DNA of 64,000 nucleotides. Source: Sulfitobacter sp. SK011 (GTDB lineage: Bacteria > Pseudomonadota > Alphaproteobacteria > Rhodobacterales > Rhodobacteraceae). Made by a program: the position numbers and the translations under genes. The stretch lies in the NCBI RefSeq assembly GCF_003352065.1, contig NZ_CP025803.1:3265574-3329573 (forward strand), written 5' to 3'. Below are positions 54,703 through 63,835 of the stretch, in pieces; within the stretch, counting starts at the first letter, position 1; the number at the start of each line of letters is the position of its first letter. The notes below the pieces were generated by a model that searched no databases, was not told the DNA's origin, and saw only the letters and a program-made list of their open reading frames with translations.

Positions 54703-56253
54703 TTAATCCAGGATGAAGGTCTGTATTTTGCCGACGCCCTTGATCTGGCTGCTTCTGGAACGCAGGTCCACAGGTGGTATTGCAAGTGCATCCAGCGTGG
54801 CCTGCGAGATTTGGATGCGGCCTGAAACGCCAGAACTTTCAAGGCGGCTGGCAAGGTTCACAGCTTCGCCCCACACGTCATAGACAAACCGCTTTTGCCC
54901 GATGAGGCCACCAATAACAGGGCCCGAATTCAGGCCAACCCGCAGCTTGAGCGGCGCATCTGTCCCAAATCCGTCCGCCATGACCTTGATCAGCCCCCGG
55001 GCAAATTCAAGCGCGCGGTCCGCATGATCATCCTGCGGATGCGGCACCCCGGCGACCGCCATGTAAGCATCCCCGACAGTCTTTATCTTTTCGATACCAT
55101 GCTGATCGGCCAGCACATCAAAAGCGGAAAACAGATCGTGCAACAGGCTGATGAGTTCCGACGGATTTGTGCGTGCAACCATCGGGGTAAAGTCGACAAT
55201 ATCTGCGAAAATGATCGTGGCATTGTCAAACCGGTCAGCGATAACCTTTTCCCCCGCTGCCAGTCGTTTGATCACCATTTCAGGCAGCATCGACAACAAA
55301 AGACCGTCGGCACGCGATTTTTCCAGCTCGATCTGCGCCAAAAATTCACGTTCGCGCGCACGCCAGCGCACCTGCTCCAGACAGCTTTCGACGCGGGCAA
55401 ACAACAGCACGGACTCAACCGGTTTCTGAAGATAATCATCTGCGCCAGCCATGATGCATTTCACAACAACATGGATGTCCTTGAGGCCCGTGACCATGAC
55501 CACTGCCATGTTGCGCCAACGCGGGTTGCTCTTGAGGTGACCCAAAAGGTCGATGCCATTCATATCAGGCATCAGAATATCGACCAGAGCCAGCTCAAAA
55601 TCGGTGGTTTCCAGCAATTCAAGCGCGGCACTGGCAGAAGCTACTGTCGTGACGTTGTGACCTCGATTTATCAGGTTTCGCCGCAACAATTCACGGTTCG
55701 CCTCAATATCGTCGATCACCAAAATACGGCCCGCGGTGTTTTCGGATGAAACGGAAGCACCCGCAAGCGACTGCGCCAGCGCCTTGGCAATGTCGGCGTC
55801 AACCTTTTCAACGTCCATCGTATCAATATCGCTGCCAGAAAACCCAACAAGGCCATCCACCTGTTCCAGCAACCGTCCACATTCTTTCAGGACAGTACGA
55901 ATGTCATTCTCAATCGCTGATCCCAGCGATCCCGCCGTTTCTTCGAGGATCAACTCAGAATAGCCCATAATAGCATTCACGGGCGTGCGAAGGTCATGAC
56001 GCAAAGTCGCATCGTCAAGCTGCGACAAGGTTGTGAACCCGTCAGACGACAATAATTTTGTAATCATTTTCTCAAGGGTTTGCGCCGCCTCAAGGACCAT
56101 CAAAGCGTCGTCGATGCTGTCTGTCAGGCCCTCGCGCTTGAGGCTTGCGACGATGAGGGTCTGAAAGCCGAGGATGGTTTCAGCAGGTCCGGACAGCCGC
56201 TGCGCAATTCTGGTCGAAAGCGCCTGACGGTTAATTCTATCGGCCTCTTCCAT
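54703..56253 (-). CDS. Histidine-kinase-like dimerisation + receiver + class III adenylate cyclase
   Basis: 516 aa. Residues about 80-130 carry a HisKA-like box, DLRTPVNAIMGYSELI, with no ATPase domain after it. Residues about 177-290 are a receiver (ILVIDDIEANRELLRRNL, then LVDILMPDMNGIDL with the phosphorylatable Asp, and the KP of DDYLQKPVES). Residues about 345-500 are a cyclase: FADIVDF and KTVGDAYMA (two metal Asp), Lys in EKIKT, and WGEAVNLASRLES (Asn, Arg). All catalytic residues are present. It would make cAMP when its receiver is phosphorylated. Last gene of the operon. Confidence 0.85.
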   Translation of the reverse strand: MEEADRINRQALSTRIAQRLSGPAETILGFQTLIVASLKREGLTDSIDDALMVLEAAQTLEKMITKLLSSDGFTTLSQLDDATLRHDLRTPVNAIMGYSELILEETAGSLGSAIENDIRTVLKECGRLLEQVDGLVGFSGSDIDTMDVEKVDADIAKALAQSLAGASVSSENTAGRILVIDDIEANRELLRRNLINRGHNVTTVASASAALELLETTDFELALVDILMPDMNGIDLLGHLKSNPRWRNMAVVMVTGLKDIHVVVKCIMAGADDYLQKPVESVLLFARVESCLEQVRWRAREREFLAQIELEKSRADGLLLSMLPEMVIKRLAAGEKVIADRFDNATIIFADIVDFTPMVARTNPSELISLLHDLFSAFDVLADQHGIEKIKTVGDAYMAVAGVPHPQDDHADRALEFARGLIKVMADGFGTDAPLKLRVGLNSGPVIGGLIGQKRFVYDVWGEAVNLASRLESSGVSGRIQISQATLDALAIPPVDLRSRSSQIKGVGKIQTFILD

Positions 56254-56258
56254 GTCAG

Positions 56259-56624
56259 TTATTGCGGCGTAAGCTGGTTGATCTGATCAAGCAGGACAGC
56301 AAAGTCTATCGGCTTGGTGTGAAACTCGTCGCAGCCCGCCAGTTTTGCGTTCTCACGATCGGCCTCCATCGCGTGTGCGGTAAGGGCGATCACTGGAATT
56401 TCCGATGTCGCGGGATCACCTTTTATCGCCCGCGTCGCCTGCCAGCCATCCAGAACCGGCAGGCTCATGTCCATCAAGATAAGATCAGGGGATTCCTTGC
56501 CTGCCTGGTCCACACCCTCCTGACCGTCACGGGCTGTGATGATCTCAAAACCTTTTCGGATCAATCGCCGCGACAACATGTCTAGGTTCATGTCATTGTC
56601 CTCAACGATTAGAATCTTGGTCAT
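56259..56624 (-). CDS. Single-domain response regulator (CheY/DivK-like)
   Basis: 121 aa, receiver only. ILIVEDNDMNLDMLSRRLIR, LILMDMSLPVLDGWQATRAI (Asp acceptor) and DEFHTKPIDFAVLLDQINQL (Lys) are intact. ALTAHAMEADRENAKLAGCD resembles DivK. It lies between the hybrid kinase (ATGA overlap) and the receiver-cyclase (5 bp), so it is probably a phosphate shuttle or sink of this pathway. Confidence 0.9.
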   Translation of the reverse strand: MTKILIVEDNDMNLDMLSRRLIRKGFEIITARDGQEGVDQAGKESPDLILMDMSLPVLDGWQATRAIKGDPATSEIPVIALTAHAMEADRENAKLAGCDEFHTKPIDFAVLLDQINQLTPQ

Positions 56625-59320
56625 GGGACAATATCTCCTTTCCTGTCAGAGGTGACAAGGTTTCGCCGGATCGCAGCCATCAGGTCGGCACGGCCACTTT
56701 GCCCTTTGATCACAACATCAAGGGCATGTGATTGCAGCCAATCCATTTCTTCCCGTGTCAGATCCTTCGAGGTTGCAATGATAACCGGAAGCGCGTCAAA
56801 TTCGCGCCGTTCGCGCAGCGCACGAAGCGTTTCAAAACCATCGAGGTTCGGCATCATCAGATCCAGCACCATGAGCGTGGGAAGCTTGATTTCCAATTGC
56901 GCCAAAGCCCTGACGCCGTCTGAAGCTTCGCGAACAGCCCAACCTTCGCGCACAAGAATACGCCTGAAAAGGGCCCTGCTGGCGGCATCATCGTCAACAA
57001 CAAGCGCTTCCCGGTCGGCACCGCCGGAAAACGCATTCAACGTATCAATAAGCCGTTGTGAATTGATCGGCTTGGTCAGATGATCCACGGCACCAAACGC
57101 CAGCCCCATTTCGCGATCTCCCAGCACTGTTGCAAGGATGACGGGTATCTCGCAAAGATCCGGATCGTCCTTGAGTGCGCGCAGCACGGACCAGCCATCG
57201 CGCTCGGGCATGATGATGTCGAGCACGATGGCGTCGGGACGGTGCTTGGCCGCCAGTTCCAGCCCGGCGTTCGCGTTGGAAGCCGTGATCGGCTTAAATC
57301 CTTCGGCATTCAGCAAATGGGTCATCGCTTCAAGCGCCTTGGGATCGTCATCAATGACCAGTACTGAACCCGCCTTTCCCTGATCGGGATGCGCGCCCAT
57401 GTGCAATTGATCTGATGGCATCTGATTGGGATAGCTGAGCGTAAAAGCTGACCCTTTGCCCGGTTCCGTCTCAACCTTCACAATACCGCCGACCATTTCC
57501 GTGAATTGCTTGACGATGGCCAGACCCAGACCTGTGCCGCCATAGTTGCGCGTGGTCGAACTGTCGGCTTGCATGAAGGCCTGAAAAAGACGTCCCTTTT
57601 GCTCTTCGGTCATGCCGATCCCATTGTCGCGGATCGTAAAGTCGATTGCGCCATCACTGTCATCAACGATCAGCTCGATCCTACCGGATTTGGTGAATTT
57701 CGCGGCATTCGACAGCAAGTTGAAAAGGTTCTGACGCAATTTGGTCTTGTCTGTATTGATGTCTGCGCTGCGGGCCTTGATCTCAGTGACCAGCGTATTG
57801 TTGTTTTTTTCGATGATGGGCCGGATCGTGGCGGCCACATCCTCGACAAGCGGTGCAATCGCAAAGCGCTCAATATGGACTTCCATTTTCCCCGCTTCAA
57901 TCTTGGACAAATCGAGGATGTCATTGATCAAAGCCAGCAGGTGCTGACCAGAATTCATGATCTTTTCCAGATCATCGACAGACGTGTCATCGCCGGAATC
58001 CTGCGCGTCATCGATCAGCATTTCACTGTACCCGATAATCGCGTTGAGCGGCGTGCGCAGCTCATGACTCATTGAGGCCAGAAACCGGCTCTTCGCTTCG
58101 TTGGCGGTTTCAGCGCCTTCTCGCGCTTCCTCAAGCTCGGCCTGCTTTTGGATCAGGTCGGAAATATCGCTGTAGACGGCAACGGTACCGCCGTCCGGGG
58201 TTTTGCTTCTTGAGACATGGACCCAAGCGCCGTTGATCCGCACTTCGCGGCGGACCGCACTTGGCTCTCTATGATCTCTCAACCTCTCTTCGATCCATTG
58301 CTCAGGGGCCATGCCGCCAGTGGCCTCAGGATCGCTGGCCGCATTCGCAGCAAGAATATCCCGAAACGGCGTGCCGGGGTGCAGGAGATGCGCAATGTTG
58401 GAAAACATATTCCGGTACCGTTCATTTGTCAGAACAAGATTATCGTCCGCATCAAAAAGGGCAAAGCCGTCCGGAATGGTTTCTATCGCCGTCAATATCG
58501 TCATCCGCTGGTTTTCGGCTTCAGCCTCAAGTTTCCTGCGGTAGCCCTGACTTTCGTGAAGGGCACGCACGGCGCTCGACATGCGGCCAAGCTCGTCAGG
58601 GCCTTCGGTGGGCAATTCCACGTCCTCGACGCCCGCGTTCAGATCGGAAATTGCCCGGTTGATCCTGCTCAGGGGGGACAGTATCGACCCAAGCACCCGC
58701 CACGTCAGATATGACCCTGAAATCAGGATCACTATGCAGGCCACGACGGATCTGATCATGGACCGCCGCGCTGCACTCGCGGCCAGTTGTTCGCTGTTCG
58801 CAGCCTGGCTTGCAAGGTCGCTGATCAGGGTCTTGAGCGCGCCATCCACAGCGTCGCTGCCCTGCCGCGCCTGAGCGGATAATGTGTTGCCGATCACCCG
58901 CCTCTCTTCGGTATAGGCGTCCGCTGCCTCCAGCGCCGCATTCGCGTAATCTTCCACGCCGCGCCTGATCTGCGTCACGGCGTCCGGGGCAAATTTCTCA
59001 ACTTCTGCAAGTTTCTCATTAAGCCGTTCGCGCGCGGCCTGAGCCCGGCGTTCAGAGAGCGTAAGCAAACTGACCGAAAGGTCAGTCAGCCAATAGCGCA
59101 TCTCGCCAAAATCACGGTCCGCCTCTGCTGCAAGTTCAAGATAGTGAAACCGTTCGGTCGATTGTTCGACCAACTTTTGATTTTGCCGCAACTCCCACGC
59201 CATGATGGCAGTGCTCACAAACAGAGCCGCCAAAAGTACGGCCGACAGCGACCCTATCTTAAAGGCGATGCTGTTGCGCGCGACACGCGCGCGCAGGGTC
59301 TGTCGTGGCCCTGAATTCAT
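56621..59320 (-). CDS. Hybrid histidine kinase with two receiver domains
   Basis: 899 aa. TM helices lie near residues 20-45 and 188-208 with a periplasmic loop between them. HAMP (INRAISDLNAGVEDVELPTE) and PAS domains follow (about 270-390). HisKA has SMSHELRTPLNAIIGYSEML with the phosphorylated His. HATPase has IDFTIRDNGIGMTEEQKGRL and GTGLGLAIVKQFTEMVGG. Two receivers follow: SVLVIDDDPKALEAMTH with LDIIMPERDGW, and ALVVDDDAASRALFRR with LDLMMPNLDGF. It overlaps the response regulator and the haem sensor by ATGA. It probably reads the periplasmic haem protein. Confidence 0.85.
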   Translation of the reverse strand: MNSGPRQTLRARVARNSIAFKIGSLSAVLLAALFVSTAIMAWELRQNQKLVEQSTERFHYLELAAEADRDFGEMRYWLTDLSVSLLTLSERRAQAARERLNEKLAEVEKFAPDAVTQIRRGVEDYANAALEAADAYTEERRVIGNTLSAQARQGSDAVDGALKTLISDLASQAANSEQLAASAARRSMIRSVVACIVILISGSYLTWRVLGSILSPLSRINRAISDLNAGVEDVELPTEGPDELGRMSSAVRALHESQGYRRKLEAEAENQRMTILTAIETIPDGFALFDADDNLVLTNERYRNMFSNIAHLLHPGTPFRDILAANAASDPEATGGMAPEQWIEERLRDHREPSAVRREVRINGAWVHVSRSKTPDGGTVAVYSDISDLIQKQAELEEAREGAETANEAKSRFLASMSHELRTPLNAIIGYSEMLIDDAQDSGDDTSVDDLEKIMNSGQHLLALINDILDLSKIEAGKMEVHIERFAIAPLVEDVAATIRPIIEKNNNTLVTEIKARSADINTDKTKLRQNLFNLLSNAAKFTKSGRIELIVDDSDGAIDFTIRDNGIGMTEEQKGRLFQAFMQADSSTTRNYGGTGLGLAIVKQFTEMVGGIVKVETEPGKGSAFTLSYPNQMPSDQLHMGAHPDQGKAGSVLVIDDDPKALEAMTHLLNAEGFKPITASNANAGLELAAKHRPDAIVLDIIMPERDGWSVLRALKDDPDLCEIPVILATVLGDREMGLAFGAVDHLTKPINSQRLIDTLNAFSGGADREALVVDDDAASRALFRRILVREGWAVREASDGVRALAQLEIKLPTLMVLDLMMPNLDGFETLRALRERREFDALPVIIATSKDLTREEMDWLQSHALDVVIKGQSGRADLMAAIRRNLVTSDRKGDIVP

Positions 59321-60072
59321 TTCTTAAGTGTGATGCTGATCGCACCCGCAAGATCGCCTGCGGCACCGCCCTCCTTGGGAAAGCCCGTGACATCCACTTC
59401 ACCCTTTGGTCCGCCATGACACGACAGGCAGGACTCACCGTAATATTCGGGTATCAGCATTCGGAAGGTCATCGATCCATCAACCGATATCTCTTCGTAA
59501 AAGGCATCACCCTTTGGCCAGTCCGCGCTGTTGAATTTGTCCGTCAGAACCGCGTTTTCCCATTCATCCGGGCGGGCCTTTCGGTTGCGCACGAGGTGAA
59601 GGGGTGCCGTGACCTTAACCTTGGCGTCGTCACCCAACTTGCTGACAAAGCGTTCGTTCACCAGCCGCGCAAATATCGCCGGGATGAAACCCTTAAAAGC
59701 CATACCTTCCGAATTGATCAAATCCTGATGCTCGTCCATCACCTCAGACATGGATGCCAACTGGGCCTCGGTCAGGCGTATCTGTTCCGGGCTCAGCCCC
59801 CCTTCAAGCGGCGCGGTGCCGTGCAATTCGATGTAGTTCGCTTCAACGGCTTTCATAAATGCCGCGCTGCTCAGGCCTTTGTCACCGATGGTGGGATCGT
59901 TTATGAGGTCTTGATTGTTGGAAATAACCCCGCGCCCGACCCGCAAGAGCGAGGCAAGCCGCTGCCCTTCATCCGCCAGCGCGGCAAGGCTTTGCTGGGC
60001 TGCAATCGGATCTGGTTTTGCTGCAATAAGCAAAGAAAAGGAAACGAGGAGAATTGGCCAAAATTTGGTCAT
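59317..60072 (-). CDS. Periplasmic Tll0287-like (DUF3365) c-type haem sensor
   Basis: 251 aa. The amino helix KFWPILLVSFSLLIAAKPDP IAAQQ is a signal peptide. The fold is DUF3365: FMKAVEANYIELHGTAPLEG, DEHQDLINSEGMAFKGFIPA and MTFRMLIPEYYGESCLSCHG. CLSCH (residues 215-219) is a haem c binding motif. Related proteins bind haem and are suspected NO, CO or redox sensors. Start set by AGGAG at 60072. It overlaps the kinase start, so it is the first gene of the four-gene operon. Confidence 0.8.
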   Translation of the reverse strand: MTKFWPILLVSFSLLIAAKPDPIAAQQSLAALADEGQRLASLLRVGRGVISNNQDLINDPTIGDKGLSSAAFMKAVEANYIELHGTAPLEGGLSPEQIRLTEAQLASMSEVMDEHQDLINSEGMAFKGFIPAIFARLVNERFVSKLGDDAKVKVTAPLHLVRNRKARPDEWENAVLTDKFNSADWPKGDAFYEEISVDGSMTFRMLIPEYYGESCLSCHGGPKGEVDVTGFPKEGGAAGDLAGAISITLKK

Positions 60073-60340
60073 CAGAAACACTCCTTTTATCTAAAATAAT
60101 CTCTTCTAACATCTTTAAGACAATGGACCTAACGGTAATGGGTGAAGTGCACGAAGGTCCAGAACAATACTGATACGGCGTCGGTCCCCAGGTCATGCAC
60201 TTCGTGGACCTTTGGTCCTTCGCTTTAACGTTTACAATTCAACGTCATGAAACAAAGCGACAACATGTTTCGCATAATGTGCCGTAATATCAGCACCCTG
60301 CCCGCCCGCACCGGTGTTGCATGACAACGCCGCAAGCCAG
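60073..60340. promoter_or_regulatory. Operon promoter region with AAGTGCA/TGCACTT dyad
   Basis: The gap holds the promoter of the haem-sensor operon and the end of the peptidase gene. GAAGTGCA (near 60146) and TGCACTTC (near 60198) form an inverted pair about 45 bp apart. A role is not shown. No FNR-type box is present. Confidence 0.3.
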
Positions 60341-61708
60341 CTAAGCCGACAATTGCGTCATTGTGTCTTTGAGGTTCAGAATTCCAAAACCTGTCCGATC
60401 GTTCCAACCCGGCGATGTCACCCGGCGTGCACCATCCTGCAACGCTCTGCGCATTTCTGCGGGCGCAACTGTGGATACGTCCCACCCCTCTCGAAGTGCT
60501 GCGATTGCGCCCGCCACAACAGCCGATGCTGACGAGGTGCCACCGCTGCGCAAATGGGCGTTGCCATCTTCCACAAACCAACTTGGTGCGCAGAGGTCAG
60601 GTTTCTTGGGAGTGTCCGTTTCCGTTACGAACCCTTCTGGTCCCGGCCCCTGTGAGGATGCACCGATCCAGGCCCCATCGGTGCGCACCGCCCCGACCGA
60701 GGTGACGTCGGACAAGCCGTTTGCGCCCCATATGCTGCGCGAGGGTCCTCTGTCATAGACGGTTGATCGCGGGTCCGAACAAAATTGACCGCTGTTTCCA
60801 GCGGCAAATACAACATCATGTTTCTGAGCAATCAGTTTGACGAGATGGTTCAGGTAATGATCGGGATCATTTGTATAGTACCCCCTCAGACTTTCGGCAA
60901 AGCGGTCGACAATTCCCCATGCATTAAGGATCACCCATGGACCGGTTTGTGACAAATAAACGTACCTCAGGAAAAAGAGTCCAAAGAGTGCCTTGATGGT
61001 AAAGCTTTCGACATCCGTAATTCTGCCGGGGATCATCGGCAGATCATAAAAATGGGCGTCTGGGGCAAGCTCGATCAAGGATCGCATCAACATCGACCCA
61101 TGCTGGTGGGGCAGCCTGACATTATTAGATGACCCTTGGCCCGGAAACTTGACCTCACCATCAACCTCCCAGGACATTCCGCCACCGTATGTGCCGCCAA
61201 GGCCCTCGATATAGGTTTGGCTGACCCCCTGATCGACCAGAAACACTTTGACCCCTTTTCCAGTGAGCTTTTTGTCGCCCAGCGCACCCGCCGCGATAAG
61301 CCCACGACCAAGACGTCGTGTGCCAAAGTGATATCCATGCCCACTGTTTGAACACCAGTGCTGGCCCCGCTCTGCAAGACCCATTGAACTTGGCGTCACA
61401 TCTATCCCCAGAACGCGGGATATGTCCGCTCTCCCGATGGAACGCGCTCTGTTCCTGAAATCGTCAATCAAAGTGCGGGCTTCTGCCGCCGAGCCGACCT
61501 CGAATGACCAGCCATACCCCAAGCCGGCGGCCTGTGGCTGGTTGATTGGTTCGTCGTCCGGACCGAGTGCTTTCCAAGGATTGTTGCTCGGCCCGTCCGG
61601 GATCAGCCCTGCCGGCGGATTAAAATCTGAAAGACTATACCCAACCGCATCCAGGTTCGTCGCCAGCATAAATTTGCTCTCGTCGAAAATATAAAGTTTC
61701 ACGGCCAT
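60341..61708 (-). CDS. Cytoplasmic subtilisin-like (S8) peptidase
   Basis: 455 aa. No signal peptide or propeptide is visible, so it is probably cytoplasmic. The triad is Asp159 (KVFLVDQGV), His203 (LPHQHGSML) and Ser392 (RSGGTSSASAVVAGAIA), with VVFAAGNSGQF holding the oxyanion Asn. About 100 amino-terminal residues (MAVKLYIFDESKFMLATNLD) precede the catalytic domain and match no family known to me. It faces the cyclase-TPR gene across 190 bp. Cytoplasmic S8 enzymes are uncommon and may process or degrade a partner protein. Confidence 0.8.
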   Translation of the reverse strand: MAVKLYIFDESKFMLATNLDAVGYSLSDFNPPAGLIPDGPSNNPWKALGPDDEPINQPQAAGLGYGWSFEVGSAAEARTLIDDFRNRARSIGRADISRVLGIDVTPSSMGLAERGQHWCSNSGHGYHFGTRRLGRGLIAAGALGDKKLTGKGVKVFLVDQGVSQTYIEGLGGTYGGGMSWEVDGEVKFPGQGSSNNVRLPHQHGSMLMRSLIELAPDAHFYDLPMIPGRITDVESFTIKALFGLFFLRYVYLSQTGPWVILNAWGIVDRFAESLRGYYTNDPDHYLNHLVKLIAQKHDVVFAAGNSGQFCSDPRSTVYDRGPSRSIWGANGLSDVTSVGAVRTDGAWIGASSQGPGPEGFVTETDTPKKPDLCAPSWFVEDGNAHLRSGGTSSASAVVAGAIAALREGWDVSTVAPAEMRRALQDGARRVTSPGWNDRTGFGILNLKDTMTQLSA

Positions 61709-61898
61709 CGGTGTTCCCTCTTCGGACAGAGGCGCAGGGCTTCGGATGCCAAAAATTCAGGCTCAAATCACGCCACGCATAGCGTCGCATGGACCAGTGC
61801 ATCAAAAAATATTCATGCAATCTTGGCGGTCCAATTGCATCATAGGGTTAACTTTTACCCCAAATTGACCAATAATGCACGTGAAAGGTGGTAAATTG
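61709..61898. promoter_or_regulatory. Divergent promoter region of peptidase and cyclase genes
   Basis: 190 bp with AT-rich patches (near 61800-61880) that should carry both promoters. No clear dyad or -10 was picked out with confidence. Confidence 0.35.
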
Positions 61899-63806
61899 AT
61901 GTCGCCGCAATCTTGTTCTGCCAAGAATTTCATTCCAGCACCTTCTTTGCCAGGCAAAGGAAATGGTGATGATTACGCGGTTTTGGTCTCAGCAAATAGC
62001 AGCCCAACAACGGGCACCGACGACACACCTGTGGCGTTGACCTCGCCACCCGAGCCTGACCGCAGAACGCAAACGTCTGCGGCACGGCAACTGCTTTGCC
62101 TCGCAATCGTCGACGTGGTCGGTTTCTCTGCCATGATGCGTGCCGACGAAGAAGGGACGTTTCATCGCTGGACGGGGCTGCGCGAAGAATTGATATTGCC
62201 GCTATTGGCATCTCATGGCGGTGTTTTGGTCAACACCACAGGCGATGGCATCTTCGCGACATTCACAAACCCTGTAGACGGCGTGCAATGGAGTCGCGAG
62301 CTTCAGTCCAAGGCAAGACAACGCCGTCAGGGGCTTTCGATGCGGGTTTCCCTGAATTACTGCACGGTCTTGCGCGATGGCAAGGATCTGCTGGGTGATG
62401 GCATAAATGTCGCCGCCCGATTGCAGGAACTCACACCGACGGGCGGCGTGGTTCTGACCCAGTCCGTGCAGGAAGAAATCAAAGATCACGCCGAATTTGA
62501 AACGCGCCCGTTTGGTCCCGTCACCCTGCGTAACATTGACGGCGATGTGATGGCCTTTGAACTGATGACTGACGGGCGCCACCACAGCGAACCGGCACCC
62601 GGCATCACCAAATTACCCTCAATAGCGGTGATGCCGTTTGTGAACTTGGGCGGGCAGGAAAAGGACGACTATCTCGGTGCCGGCATCGTCGAGGACATTG
62701 TCGTATCCCTTTCGAGCCACGAAGACCTGACCGTCATTTCGCGATCTTCAACGCTGGCATTTGCACGACAGCCGATAGATCCAAAGGCCGTTGGCGAAGT
62801 TCTGGATGTCCGTTACCTGATCACTGGCACAATTCGTCGGTCAAACGACCGCATCCGTATTTCCGCCCAGTTGCTTGACGCGGGTGCCGGACAGCAGCTC
62901 ACCAGCCTGCGGCGGGACTTTGAAGTAAAAGATATCTTTGCTGTTCAGGACGAGATTGTCGAAACAACGCTGACCCATTTATTGCCGGGAGTGCATTCGG
63001 CCGAACGACGCAGGGTCTTTCGAAAATGGCCCTCGTCCCTGTCTGGCTACGACAACTACCTCAAAGCCCTCGATCTGATCGGCAGTCTGCAACGAATACA
63101 GTTCGAGAGCGCCCTAAGCCATCTCAATCAAGCCATCAAAGCCGATCCGGGGTTTTCTTTGCCCTTGGCCTGGGCGGCACGGTGGTACAGTCTGAACGTT
63201 GGACAGGGTTGGTCCAAAGATCCTCAAGACGATTCAGCCAAAGCAGCCGAACTTGCCATGCGCGCTATTCGTATCGACGAAAACAACGCGCTGGCGCAGG
63301 CAACCTACGGACACGTAAGATCGTATTTGTTCGGCGATTTCGAAACCGCGATCACCCACATGGAACACGCGACCGAAATCAATCCCAACAGTTCAACCGC
63401 ATGGCTCTTGTCCAGTGTCACGCTATCCAGTCTCGGCCGGCATGAAGAAGCCATCGCAGCCGCCGAACGGTCACTGCGGCTGTCGCCATTTGATCAGTGG
63501 TTGTTCATTCACTACGCATTTCTGGGAATTGCGAATTACGATGCCGGAAATTACGAAAGAGCATTGATCTGGCTTTCCCGCGGCCTCGCTGAAAATCCCC
63601 GGTACACCAGCGCGCTGCGCACATTGGCGGTGACACAGATCGCTTTGGGAAATGGTGAAAAGGCGAACGAAGCAATCGCCCAACTTTTGGAACTGGAACC
63701 AAATTTTAATCTTTCGGCGTACGGGCGTACCCGAAGACTTTACAGCAACCCTGCGCAGGCGGACCTTTTTCGCGACCGTCTGCGTCAGGCTGGTGCTCCA
63801 CAGTAA
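61899..63806 (+). CDS. Class III cyclase-like + TolB/FlgO-like + TPR protein
   Basis: 635 aa. Residues about 68-230 are cyclase-like: IVDVVGFSAMM (Asp72), TTGDGIFATF (Asp116) and LLGDGINVAARLQEL (Asn and Arg). The Lys normally before TTGDG is Asn112 here, and the usual GDV/NxG stretch reads NYCTVL, so the cyclase may be inactive or changed. Residues about 250-375 match the TolB-like domain (SIAVMPFVNLGGQEKDDYLG, VRYLITGTIRRSNDRIRISA). The rest is TPR helices. The start uses a GGTGG before 61899. No transmembrane helix is visible. It is divergent from the S8 peptidase. Confidence 0.8.
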   Translation: MSPQSCSAKNFIPAPSLPGKGNGDDYAVLVSANSSPTTGTDDTPVALTSPPEPDRRTQTSAARQLLCLAIVDVVGFSAMMRADEEGTFHRWTGLREELILPLLASHGGVLVNTTGDGIFATFTNPVDGVQWSRELQSKARQRRQGLSMRVSLNYCTVLRDGKDLLGDGINVAARLQELTPTGGVVLTQSVQEEIKDHAEFETRPFGPVTLRNIDGDVMAFELMTDGRHHSEPAPGITKLPSIAVMPFVNLGGQEKDDYLGAGIVEDIVVSLSSHEDLTVISRSSTLAFARQPIDPKAVGEVLDVRYLITGTIRRSNDRIRISAQLLDAGAGQQLTSLRRDFEVKDIFAVQDEIVETTLTHLLPGVHSAERRRVFRKWPSSLSGYDNYLKALDLIGSLQRIQFESALSHLNQAIKADPGFSLPLAWAARWYSLNVGQGWSKDPQDDSAKAAELAMRAIRIDENNALAQATYGHVRSYLFGDFETAITHMEHATEINPNSSTAWLLSSVTLSSLGRHEEAIAAAERSLRLSPFDQWLFIHYAFLGIANYDAGNYERALIWLSRGLAENPRYTSALRTLAVTQIALGNGEKANEAIAQLLELEPNFNLSAYGRTRRLYSNPAQADLFRDRLRQAGAPQ

Positions 63807-63835
63807 TCGGAGCGGCATTTAGTTAGGAGATAGCC

